DNA from: Carya illinoinensis
Lineage: Eukaryota; Streptophyta; Magnoliopsida; Fagales; Juglandaceae
Direction of reading: 5' to 3'
Length of the DNA: 64,000 nt
NCBI RefSeq assembly: GCF_018687715.1
Contig: NC_056766.1
Coordinates: 13,650,001-13,714,000, forward strand
The position numbers were made by a program, and so were the translations under genes. Of this stretch, positions 1 to 10,115 are shown piece after piece. Within the stretch, counting starts at the first letter, position 1; each line of letters begins with the position of its first letter. The notes under the pieces were generated by a model, which was not told where the DNA came from, searched no databases, and saw only the letters and a list, made by a program, of their open reading frames with translations.

Positions 1-2422
1 GAAGGATCATTTTCCACTTCCATTCATTGATCAAATGTTGGATCAATTGGCTGGGCACTCCTACTATTGTTTTTTGGATAGTTATTCGGGGTATAATCAG
101 ATTGCTATAGCTCCTGAAGATCAAGAGAAAACTACATTCACATGCCCCTATGGAATATTTGCTTTTAGGAGGATGCCCTTTGGATTGTGCAACACCCCTG
201 CGATATTTCAACGTTGCATGATGGCTATTTTTTCTGACATGGTGGAAGATATAATGGAAGTATTCATGGATGACTTTTCAGTTTTTGGTACATCTTTTGA
301 TCATTGTTTGCATAACTTAGCTCTTGTTTTGCAGAGATGTGAAGATAAAAATCTAGTCCTAAACTGGGAGAAGTGTCATTTCATGGTTCAAGAAGGAATC
401 GTGTTAGGCCATAGAGTGTCATTTAAAGGAATTGAGGTGGATCGAGCCAAAATTGCAACCATAGAGAAACTACCACCTCCAAAGAATGTGAAGGGAATCA
501 GAAGTTTTCTGGGACATGCGGGATTTTATAGAAGATTTATCAAGGATTTTTCTAAACTCTCTAAACCTTTATGTAATCTTCTTGAGAAAAATTCTGCATT
601 TGACTTTGATGTCATTTGTTTGCAGGCCTTTAATGCACTCAAGGAGAAGCTAATTTCAGCACCAATTGTGATTGTGCCTGATTAGAGTCAACCTTTTGAA
701 GTTATGTGCGATGCAAGTGACTTTGCAATTGGAGCAGTGTTGGGGCAAAGGCAAGACAAGCTATTTAGAGCCATCTATTATGCAAGCCGAACATTGAATG
801 AAGCTCAATTGAATTATAAGACAACTGAGAAGGAGATGCTTGTTGTGGTGTTTGCTTGTGACAAATTTCGGTCCTACCTCATTGGTACAAAGATGATAGT
901 GTTCACTGATCACGCAGCACTTCGCTATTTGTTTGGCAAGAAGGATGCTAAGCCTAGGCTAATTCGTTGGATCCTCCTTCTTCAAGAATTTGATTTGGAG
1001 ATTCGAGACAAGAAAGGAAGTGAAAATTTAGTGGCTGACCATCTCTCTCGGTTAGAGCAAGAGGAAGAAAGACCAGATTCAGTGGTCCAAGAGGCATTCC
1101 CTGATGAGCAGTTGTTTGCATGTGAGATCAAGCTTCCGTGGTATGCTGATATTGTTAACTATCTAACTTGTAAAGTTTTACCACCTGATCTTACTTACCA
1201 TCAACGTAAGAAATTTTTGCATGATGTGAATTATTATCTTTGGGATGAGCCTTTGTTGTTCAAAAGATGCCCTGATCAAATCATTAGAAGATGTGTGCCA
1301 GAAGAAGGGATGCAAGACATCCTCCATCATTGCCATTCATCATCATATGGAGGACACTTTGGAGCCACCCATACAGCAGCTAAGGTACTTCAAAGTGGGT
1401 TCTATTGGCCTTCTATTTTTCGTGATAGTTACACTTTGGTGAAAACTTGTGACCGGTGCCAACATATGGGAAATATTTCAAGGCATCATGAGTTACCACT
1501 GAAAGGTATCTTAGAAGTTGAGTTGTTTGATGTTTGGGGAATAGATTTTATGGGGCCTTTTCCTCCTTCTTTTGGTTTTGCTTATATCTTATTAGCAGTT
1601 GACTATGTGTCAAAATGGGTGGAAGCAATTGCTACAACAACAAATGATGCAAAGGTAGTGCTCAAATTTCTGCACAAGAACATATTCACAAGATTTGGCA
1701 CTCCACGAGCTATTATTAGTGATGAAGGGACTCACTTTTGCAACAAGTTGTTTGAGAATCTTCTTTCTAAATATGGTGTGAAGCACAAGATAGCACTTGC
1801 TTACCATCTTCAAACTAATGGTCAAGCTGAAATTTCAAATAGAGAGATCAAGAACATCCTTGAGAAGATGGTCAAAATCAATAGAAAGGATTGGGCTAAA
1901 AAGCTTGATGATGCTTTGTGGGCATACTGTACAGCCTTTAAAACACCTATCGAGATGTCTCCATACCGATTAGTGTTTGGAAAGGCATGTGATCTTCCTA
2001 TAGAGTTGGAGCATAGAGCTTATTGGGCTGTAAAAAAGTTTAATTTTGATTTGAAGGCAACAGGTGAAAAGCGACTTCTTCAATTGAATGAGATGGAAGT
2101 GTTCCGGAATGATGCATATGAAAATGCAAAGATCTATAAAGAAAAGACGAAGAAGTGGCACGACAAATAGATTCTTAGGCGAGAGTTTGCTCCAGGACAA
2201 CAAGTTTTACTCTTCAATTCACGACTCAAACTCTTTCCAGGAAAGTTGAAATCAAGATGGACGGGTCCTTATACAATTCATGAAGTTTTCTCTTTTGGAG
2301 CAGTAGATTTGAAGGACAAGACTGGGAATATTTTCAGAGTTAGTGGTCAGAGATTGAAGCACTACTATGGAGAGCAAATGGAGAGGAACTATGCATTTAT
2401 TCCTCTTGAAGATCCTAATTGA
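1..2422 (+). pseudogene. Ty3/gypsy (Athila-like) pol: RT, RNase H and integrase, two in-frame stops
   Basis: This is the 3' part of a retrotransposon polyprotein that would copy element RNA into DNA and integrate it. It is open in one frame from the window edge. The RT palm has FTCPYGIFAFRRMPFGLC and the catalytic FMDD (about 266-277). RNase H follows ([21 protein letters not shown]-like [21 protein letters not shown]). The integrase has a His/Cys zinc region ending CDRCQ, then [24 protein letters not shown] and NGQAEISN, so the D-D-E residues are present. A TAG at 683-685 replaces what is normally Trp just before RNase H, and a second TAG at 2168-2170 precedes the C-terminal segment (RLKLFPGKLKSRWTGP), which ends with TGA at 2420-2422. 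Motif wording is typical of the Athila clade. Gag and protease lie outside the window. The frame is otherwise clean, so the copy is fairly young. Confidence 0.93.
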
Positions 2423-2656
2423 TGATGATTGAAAGTCTGGCTGTAGACTTTAAAACAAGCGCTTATGGGAGGCAACCCATAGATCTATCTTTCATTCTTT
2501 CATTTATTTTATTATCTTTATTTAATTTTTATGCAGGTTTATTTAGCATGAATAAAGAGCTGAAAAATTCTAATCCGCGGAAGATTCACCATGAAACCAG
2601 GGAAGTTCCTTTATTTCTGCAATCCTTTTTACTTTTGCATTACAATGAGGACATTG

Positions 2657-2680
2657 TTTAGTTTAAGTTTGGGGGTGTAA
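2657..2680 (+). promoter_or_regulatory. polypurine tract and 3' LTR start of the first Athila-like element
   Basis: A G-rich tract (TTTGGGGGTG) lies about 240 bases after the pol stop and is followed by TGTAAACTCC, a plausible LTR start at 2676. The second Athila-like element has the same arrangement near 57672 (AAGTTGGGGGGTGG). In such elements this tract primes plus-strand DNA synthesis. The call rests on position and on the parallel with the second copy. Confidence 0.5.
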
Positions 2681-3496
2681 ACTCCTATAATCATTTGATC
2701 CTCTTGTTTTCTAAGTCTTGGGTTGTTGATGGGATGTTTGATTCTCTTACCAAGCATGCATTGGAGTAAGATTGAATTCTCTATGACTCTGAAATTTGTG
2801 ATTGAATATGGTTTTGAGAAAAATTTTCAAAAATTTCTTTTATGTCAAATGAAGTTTTGTGGGTACTTTGATTTAAATCTTTGACCTTGAACACAATTGA
2901 GCACATAGTCGTTTTTCTCTTATTCCATTTTGCTTATGAAGAGAAGAAGTTGAATTAATTGAAAGAGGGAGGTTCGATTTTGCTTTGCTCTAGAATCCGT
3001 TGATGGGTCCTTGAGGCGAAATCCTAATTGAGACCAAATATTAGAGAAATAATCTAGGCATTTCTTTGACATAACCAAAAAGCTTTCCCAGCCGTCCTAA
3101 ATGTCATGCCATCATTACATGGTGTGTTTCCATAGTCAACCCCCTTGAGCCTTCATAAGCCTTTATTTATTCTTTGAACTACATAAACCATGTCAGCTCT
3201 AAGCCTGAAAAACAATGAATCTACCTTTGATAGTTTGAGAAAATACTTTGGTGGAGAGTTACATTTAAAAGAGAAAAATTGGTTTCATGATGAACCGTAT
3301 TATGTTTGCTTTGTTTGATCAAAGAAGAAGAAGAAAAAATATTTTATACAAAAAATATTTATAAGGTCATATTTAGATTTAAAAATTGTTTTTTAAAATA
3401 GATAAAGTGTCTTCTTTTTTTTTTTCTGAAATATAGTAGGAAACAATGTTCTTCCTTGTAGCTTTAGCTAACATTTTGGGACCGAGACTTTTGCAA
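2676..3496 (+). repeat. probable 3' LTR remnant, non-coding
   Basis: AT-rich DNA directly downstream of the polypurine tract with no recognisable coding sequence. It most likely holds the beginning of the 3' LTR, but I cannot find the LTR end because no second LTR of this element is in view. It abuts a P450 relic on the right. Confidence 0.35.
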
Positions 3497-4062
3497 GACC
3501 TCACCTTAGGGGGGTACAGATACAACAACAATAATGCTGACATAGGCACTCTCTCTACTTCTTAATAACCAAGAGGCTCTGAAGAAAGCCTAGTGATGCA
3601 ATCAGACATAAAAACCTAGTCTATCTTCAAGTTGTCATCAAAGAAACAATGCATTTATATCCCACCGGTCCACTTTCTACTCCGCACGAGTCCCTTGAGG
3701 ATTGCACTTTGGCTGGTTATCATATCCTAGTGGGCACTCATCTTCTTGTTAATCTATCAAAGATTCATAGCTAGAGATCCACAAGTGTGGTTGGACCCAG
3801 CGATATTTTGCACAAAAAGATTCCTTACGGCCCACAAAGATGTCAATTTTAAAGGCCAACATTTCGAGCTAATACCATTTGGTAGTGGGAGAGAGTTTGT
3901 CCAAGAATATCATTTTCCGTACAAGTTCTACAACTCACACTTGTTAACTTTTTGCATGCCTTTGAGATCACAACACTACCAGCAAATGAACTAGTAGACA
4001 CTTGAAGTCCATCTCACTCCATGCCTTTGGCCTTCTTTAAGATATGCACGATCGTTTGAGTA
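3497..4062 (+). pseudogene. CYP82-like cytochrome P450, exon 2 relic
   Basis: P450s of the CYP82 family are ER-anchored haem monooxygenases of specialised metabolism, usually with two exons split near the I-helix. This fragment begins at the I-helix oxygen-binding motif (GTDTTT, 3513-3530) and continues through LLLNNQEALKKA, the K-helix KETM region, LSTPHESLEDCTLAGYH, the meander RDPQVW and the haem-binding loop. Lesions seen: an extra G in the six-G run just before the I-helix; TAG at 3543-3545 where Trp is usual; a deletion after LKKA; a frameshift near 3765-3775; and loss of one base just before the haem Cys codon (TGT 3898-3900), so FGSGR and the Cys lie in different frames. Downstream, [16 protein letters not shown] and the usual C-terminal region can be followed to about 4060. 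It is clearly dead. Exon 1 is not adjacent; a related exon 1 lies 35 kb to the right. Confidence 0.9.
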
Positions 4063-4637
4063 TATGTTAAATAGCTACAATCTTGCCAAGGGATTTCATA
4101 ATGATCTTCATGCACAAGGATTTTTTGTATATTATATTATCTTTTATTTTTTTCTTATTTTTTTCATTTTTATTTTGGTGTGTTCGCTTGTAAAAGTACG
4201 TATCTTATGCATGGAACATTTGGGAATCTTGTACCACAATTTCATAATTAAAGTTTGGTAATTTGTTTTATGGAACATTTTTGTACATATTCTTCGAGTT
4301 CGATGTTTTTTCAAACTGATTCTGAAGTTGAAAAAGGTTTCATAAAGATCTTTAGGGTTAGGTCTCTATATTAAAATGATCCCTGCGTCCTATTGGAAAT
4401 CAATAAATTAACCCATACCCCTTGCACTAAACTATATATGTGTACCTATCATATATGAAATAAGAGTATATATGCAGATTGGAATTGGCTCCTCTAGAAC
4501 TCATAAGGCTTAAAATATAAGAGAGATAGACATACAAAATGGATCTCACAATATTTAGTGAATGCCTAAACTATTAAAATATTTTAATCAAACTGATATA
4601 TACGTTATAGGGTTTACTTTATTTGTCTATCTCTCTA
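4063..4637. other. non-coding AT-rich spacer
   Basis: No coding, RNA or clear repeat signal was recognised between the P450 relic and the left flank of the CACTA element. Confidence 0.4.
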
Positions 4638-4667
4638 ATAGTTAGAAATTGCTCCATTTCTAACTAT
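4638..4667. repeat. perfect 12 bp inverted repeat beside the CACTA insertion site
   Basis: ATAGTTAGAAAT (4638-4649) and ATTTCTAACTAT (4656-4667) are exact reverse complements around a 6-base loop TGCTCC. The core GAAATTGCTCC recurs at 4674 and inside the CACTA terminus at 4703, so three copies lie within about 70 bases. Confidence 0.8.
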
Positions 4668-4695
4668 CCTTTAGAAATTGCTCCGTAAGTACGGT

Positions 4696-5345
4696 CACTA
4701 CAGGAAATTGCTCCATTTCCGACGGGTCCAATAGCCAGAAAAAACACATTGTTTAGCCGCTATTAAGTATTAGCCGCTATTTATAGTCGCCACCGAGTAG
4801 CCACTATTAAATAGCCAAGTAAAACATTTTCCAGCTACTTTTATATTTGCTAGAAATACATATTATTTCCGACAATAATAATAGCTGCAAAATGAATAAA
4901 ATTTTGTCGCAATAAGTTTTGCCAATATCCTTTATCCATAGCCCAAAACACCTTTTGGCTATTTTTTTAGCCGGAAATATATATTAGCGGCTACATTTTT
5001 TAAAGCCGCAAATATATACTGGCTAGTTTTGAGTCGGCAATTTTTTTTTCGGCTATATATTTGTAGCCGGAAATTCTTATTTGCGGCTACATTTTTAGCC
5101 GAAAATAGTTGTTGCTTGTTTTGCTTGGACAATTTTTTTTGGCTATAAATTTTTCACCGGAAATATATATTTGCAACTACATTTTAAGCCGGAAATAGTG
5201 CTGGCTTGTGGGTGGACAATTTTTTTCGACTATATATTTTTCGCCAGAAATATGTATTTGCAGCTAATTTGTAGCCGGAAATATTGAAGCTTTGCTGTTG
5301 CCAAATTAATTCCAGCTGAATATTGTTGCCGGAAATGTTTGGAAG
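4696..5345. repeat. left terminal and subterminal repeats of the CACTA element
   Basis: After the CACTACAGG terminus, short words such as TAGCCGCTATT, GCCGGAAAT and TTTGCGGCTACA recur in both orientations for about 600 bases, spaced tens of bases apart. The terminal bases contain a small palindrome (GGAAAT-TGCTCC-ATTTCC). This is the usual structure of CACTA subterminal regions. Confidence 0.85.
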
Positions 5346-7215
5346 CAGTCCCTGTTTTGTACATTCATACGTTGTTTTTCCCTGAATACTTGCTTGTTAA
5401 TAAACAAAGCAAGTATTAATCAACCAAAAAATACTATATATAGAGAAATTCAATTTTTGCCAGTACACATCATTCATATAACCTCAAAGTACATACTTGA
5501 AACTTAACCATTGCACTGCCATTGTTTTAAGTTTTACATAAAACCATCCAACATATCACAATGTAACAAAAATTTACAAGTGAAAGTTTTTCTATATCGG
5601 TTTAGCTAGCTTTTCCATCAATCCTTGACAACTTATGAAATGTTTTTGCTCTATTTCTTGAAATCTTGGTTCAATCATGTGAGAAACAAGAACAAAAAAT
5701 AGGTCATGAGCTTTTAGAGATGTCATCAAACACAAGCTAGCTAGCATGCACAACCAGATAGAATGCAAAATGCAATAAATCAAAGTATTCAACAATGTTG
5801 TTATTTTTCTCGTACATGTTTTCTATACCAACTATGCATGCAGATTTTTTAATTAGATTTTTTAACGATGTAGCAATAAATTTCACTTAGATTAGTTGGT
5901 ATAGAACTCCATGTCAAGATAATAAAGAAGTAAATGGGCAGGGATGGCAGCACATCTAAGTATATATTTGTTTCACTTGTTCTGCATATGGTATAATTGT
6001 TTTTGGTTGTAATCCCACTAATGAGCCCATTTGCTCTCACCCTCTAGACATTTAACATATGGAACCCAAAAAGTATGCAGTATAATGTATTTCTAGGACA
6101 CAGGAATAAAAACCCAGAGCAATAATCGATAGATGACCTTGCAAAAAAATAAAAAATCACAACAAGTGTCTAAAACTAACCCAGTAGAAGAGTTTGAGGC
6201 TTTCACTAAATATCCCAAGCATGAAACAGTGCGCATCCACCTATACCTATCATCCCAAAACAATACCAATTGCATTTCATACATGCCTTTATCACAGGAG
6301 TTTTTTTTTAACAATGTAGCAACAAATTTCTCACTACAGGAAATTCTCCATATAACACTAGGAGTTTTGATCTTTCTATTTCTACAAGTAATGTCATTGA
6401 TATTAAGAAATGATTAATATCAATGACAAACACCATAGTCACGAAAACATCTGAGTCTTATAGAAATTGTTTTATGATTTATGAGATGGTCATTTCCAAC
6501 AATACCAATACCTCAATTTCGATAATTCATTAAAGAAAAACTTAAACACCTAATTGAGCTACTCAAGATTATAAGTATCATTTTTCCACATTTAATATCA
6601 ACATTAATTATAATCAAAAGACAATTTGTTCAAGTTTTCACTTGAATTAACCCATATATACGATGAAGAAAGCTGGGAATAATTTATCTGATTGAACAAC
6701 CTGAAAATGAGCATAAATTATTTAATCATCGCATGACTTAGCCGCTAAGTTTAATGGAGGCCAGCTTGGGTTTGAACCGATTCAGATGTCAGGAAAAATT
6801 TGGATGGTGACTGGTTATTAATCAGCTATATTCTTCTATTAGGGTTTAATTAATTCTTAAAAACTCATTCAAATTGCAGTGGTTAGCTTGTTTTTGTTCA
6901 GAACTAACACCCACACATATAAATAAAACTATATCTAATCCAATCCAACTTTACATCTTTCTTTATCACCAGAAACTCTGTATGCAAAGCAATCTGGACT
7001 CACCTACAGCATCCATCAGTTCAAGAAACTTTACCAACAAAACAAGAGAAAAATAAATCTTTTCAATTAAGCATCTATCTCTCTTTCAACCAATTAGTGA
7101 CTGCACGAACAAGTCAATCTTCATAAACAAGTAGACAGCTACATACTTACTTTACTCTAATAATCCCGATATATGTTCCTCTATAAGTAAAGAGGAGTGA
7201 GAGAGGGAGAGAAAC
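5346..7215. other. CACTA interior without recognised genes; contains an internal copy of the terminus
   Basis: AT-rich, with only short ORFs that look like chance. At 6332-6349 the sequence CACTACAGGAAATTCTCC repeats the left terminus with one base missing, and the 26 bases before it (about 6304-6330) resemble 5860-5885. This may be the edge of a smaller nested CACTA derivative. Confidence 0.5.
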
Positions 7216-7397
7216 CTTGGGCTGGCGTAATCGAAGAGCTTGCCGGTAGCCCTGAAGACAATGAGCACTATTTCAGCCTCGCAGAGAGTTGAGAGCTCCA
7301 AAGCCTTTTTAAATATGCACTTCCTCCTCTTAGAGAAAGTCACCTGCCGTGCTGTGGTGTTGTTGATCCTCTTCATCTGAATTTTCTTTCTTGTCAT
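7216..7397 (-). pseudogene. MADS-box first exon (SVP/AGL24, StMADS11-like), captured fragment
   Basis: MADS-domain proteins bind CArG boxes as dimers and regulate flowering and dormancy. This minus-strand exon starts with ATG at 7397 and encodes about 60 residues of MADS domain: [20 protein letters not shown], then [19 protein letters not shown] and [10 protein letters not shown]. The wording is closest to SVP/AGL24 proteins. The exon appears to end at AG|GTTTCT near 7216, after which the frame becomes low-complexity sequence. No I, K or C region exons were found on this strand. A usually conserved RG pair after KRR is KC here. Because it lies inside the CACTA element, gene-fragment capture is the simplest explanation. 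Whether it is transcribed is unknown. Confidence 0.8.
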
Positions 7398-7982
7398 TGA
7401 ATCTGTAAACCATCGTCCGACGCTTCATTGATAAAACCAAATAGTCAGTCTATAATATTATTCGACAGAAATTTTAAGCTCTTAACAAGGAAATTTTAAC
7501 AGAAAGATACAAAGTGATACAAAAAAAGCATGAGATACGAAATAGGCCTCATATATACTTCATAGGTTTCCAAATGGTTTAGGAGAAATCAAAACTGCAG
7601 TAGCACCAAAGAGGGATGATTTTCTTTCTTAAACTATTCAATAGATTTCAATCATAACATGCAAATAAAATGCAATGCTAATCGTTAAGAATTCAAATTA
7701 GATAATAAAAAAGCCTATGGGTGTAGGACATTACTTACCTTGTTGTAGCAGTTTGACATCCAATGACCAATAACTTCCATGTGAGTAGTTGGTGGCTAGA
7801 GAAACGTACAATGGCATAAGCTACAAAATATCCACAAAACCTAACCTTACACTACCTACCCCACATTAGTAGACCCTAAACAAAATATTAACTAAGTAGG
7901 AGGCATTTTGTGAAAAGTATATTACTTTCACCTTCATCTCCTTATCAAAATTCACAAAAAATGGTTCATGGCCAAATATTAA
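7398..7982. other. CACTA interior, nothing recognised
   Basis: AT-rich spacer between the MADS exon and the end of the Ptta/En/Spm gene. No supported feature. Confidence 0.4.
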
Positions 7983-8985
7983 CTATGCAGGTCCCTGAGT
8001 CTCTCTATGAGACTCTCCCTGCGTCTGTCGCTCTGACTCATATCTCTCCATGAACTTGTCGTATTCAACTTGTCTCTCCATTAGCATCATGACATTCGCT
8101 CATAAGTCATCAAGCTGGCCCTTATAATCTGAAGCAGCTTTCTCAAACCTTTCTGCACGTTCAGTTAATTCTGCTATTTGGGCATCAGCTGCTTCTCTAG
8201 ATGACTTCGGAATAACCATCTCGCTAAGCCCCCTTACATACCCTGATCTTTGGCCCAAAACTTCCTTAAAGATTGTTGCTGCAGCCTCATTAGTCCTCTT
8301 CTCCAGCTCCAGCTCTAACATCTTTGCAACCATCTCCAACTATTAACCATTGGAAAAATACCAAAAGTTAGTAAGGAATATGTACTTAGACAACACCATA
8401 TAATAATTTGGCAATTGAACCCATATTAATTTAGGCTTTTACTTTAACACTCACATATTTCTCTTCAGCAATGGGAGTCACAAATTTGTTCTTTTTCTTT
8501 GACCACCGCACTTCTTTAAAAAACTCGACCAAATTCTCCTCATTCCCAAACTGTCAATACAAGCAAATTAAATTCAACTTACACTTAAACTATATCATCT
8601 TAAGGTCTCATTGATATGCATCTTGCATATCGAGCTTAATTGACTTACCCTCATCTCCATTAGGCGTACAAAGGACCTTCGTCCAGCCATGTGATTGTTT
8701 TCTTGCTTCTCTCTATTACCTTTATTTTGTTCAGACATTCGCTGCACTCACACGAGACATGATATACATGAAAGCAATCACACGTGTCAAGCTTAACATG
8801 TATCAAACAGTGGGTAAAAAATTTTCTTCACACACCAACATTAATTCAATGTTTGACTTCCAACTTACCTTATACTCCTCACTTGCATATCGAGCGCATA
8901 ACTTCACCCAGATGGTTGGTGTCACCAACGGTAGACAATTCGCGAGTGCTTGTTCATTACTCTCATATTTCTTGTAGGTTCTATG
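7983..8985 (-). pseudogene. Plant transposase (Ptta/En/Spm-type, PF03004-like) gene, four exons visible, one stop
   Basis: This is the accessory ORF commonly carried by plant CACTA elements. I read four minus-strand exons joined by canonical sites: about 8985-8869 (YKKYESNEQALAN... up to SEEYK, donor GTAAG at 8868), 8741-8649 (31 codons, SEQNKGNREKQ, GRRSFVRLMEMR), 8550-8455 (32 codons, ending PIAEEKY, donor GTGAGT) and 8339-7983. The last exon has the signature FKEVLGQRSGYVRGL followed by a coiled-coil-like tail (ADAQIAELTERAERFEKAA). Exons 2 and 3 each hold a whole number of codons. A TGA at 8100-8102 interrupts the tail, yet the frame stays open for 38 more codons to a TAG at 7983-7985, so the TGA looks like a recent nonsense change. 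The 5' end beyond 8985 is unclear; an in-frame stop lies a little upstream. Confidence 0.82.
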
Positions 8986-9034
8986 TAAATCATAACGAAT
9001 ATGATTAAATCATAGTGAAAGGGTAGGCAGCTTT

Positions 9035-9090
9035 AATCCTTTGTATATATATATACAAATATACATGTGTATATATATATATATATATAG
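9035..9090. repeat. (TA)n microsatellite
   Basis: TA-dinucleotide runs with short interruptions. Similar runs occur at about 9365-9410, 12528-12552 and 13229-13248 inside the same CACTA element. Confidence 0.85.
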
Positions 9091-9767
9091 AAGAGCGGCT
9101 GGAATCTCAATCAAAATAAAATATACCTATTTCTAGATGCTATATATCCTATATGCCCCACAGTATATCAATAGGTCACAAATAATTGCCTCATGTTCAA
9201 ATATTATAAGCTATATAATACTAGGATGGAAACCCAACACCGATTAAGTATATCACACCAACTTTACATATCACACTGATTAAATTCTCAATCTTGAAAT
9301 TACTACATGAAATTCACTTCTGACCTTGCTAGTATGATGAATATCGCCCAGCTTATATAAGTGTATATATATTATATTATATATATATATGCAATTTATA
9401 TATATATAGAGAAAGTGCAGGCTTTAAATTTTCTGAATACTGAGGTCAGCAAAATTGAGAGGTTTTTCGCCAAAACAATGGTATATATACTACATACATA
9501 CATACATACATATATATAAGTATAAAACGGGAGAGTATATAATCATCCATACTTAATGCTCTGCAACCAATATGGCAGATTTCTTAACTTAAACTCTTGG
9601 TATTAATATTTACTTGCCTACATGTAATAGAAAATATTCGAGTAGTCCATAAGATATTTTTTGGTTTGATTGGAGCTAGACGTTGGATTATTTTTCTCTT
9701 TGATTGGAGCTGAAATGGATCCATTTCAGCTAATTATAATTACCCTATGTAGAATAATGAAGGCAAA

Positions 9768-10115
9768 ATGACCACTAAAGTAATTGACTTAGTGTACGAG
9801 GAGGCTTTTGTTGCTTTTGTTGCAGAATGTTTTGCTTTGTGGGAAGCCATTGTACTATGTGAAGACCTGGGGTTAGGGGATGTCCAGTTTGAAGGGGATG
9901 TGAAGGGAGTTATTGATGCAGTAAGGAAGGGGGAAAGGGATGATTCTAGTGCTAGTCATCTGGTGGAGGCTTTGCAGCAGAAACTTTCCATCATATTTTA
10001 GATGGAAAGTGAGCTTTATTCAAAGAGAGGGCAATGAGGGTGGATATTTGTTTAAGAAAATACCAACAGATTCTTTAAGTTGCTGGGGCGTTGAGCCATT
10101 TGAAGAGGAGCTCCT
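9768..10115 (+). pseudogene. LINE-type RNase H (RVT_3-like) fragment inside the CACTA element
   Basis: The plus strand reads AECFALWEAIVLCEDLGLG, VQFEGDVKGVIDAVRKG and, after a stop at about 9999 and a shift of frame, WKVSFIQREGNEGG and DSLSCWGVEPFEEELL. This order matches the RNase H-like tail found in plant LINE ORF2 and related host-like proteins. It is a fragment only, with no reverse transcriptase beside it, and has a frameshift. It may have been captured by the CACTA element or inserted as a 5'-truncated LINE. Confidence 0.75.

Noticed and set aside
1610..2203. Minus-strand frames inside the first gypsy pol
   Set aside because: Antisense shadows of integrase.
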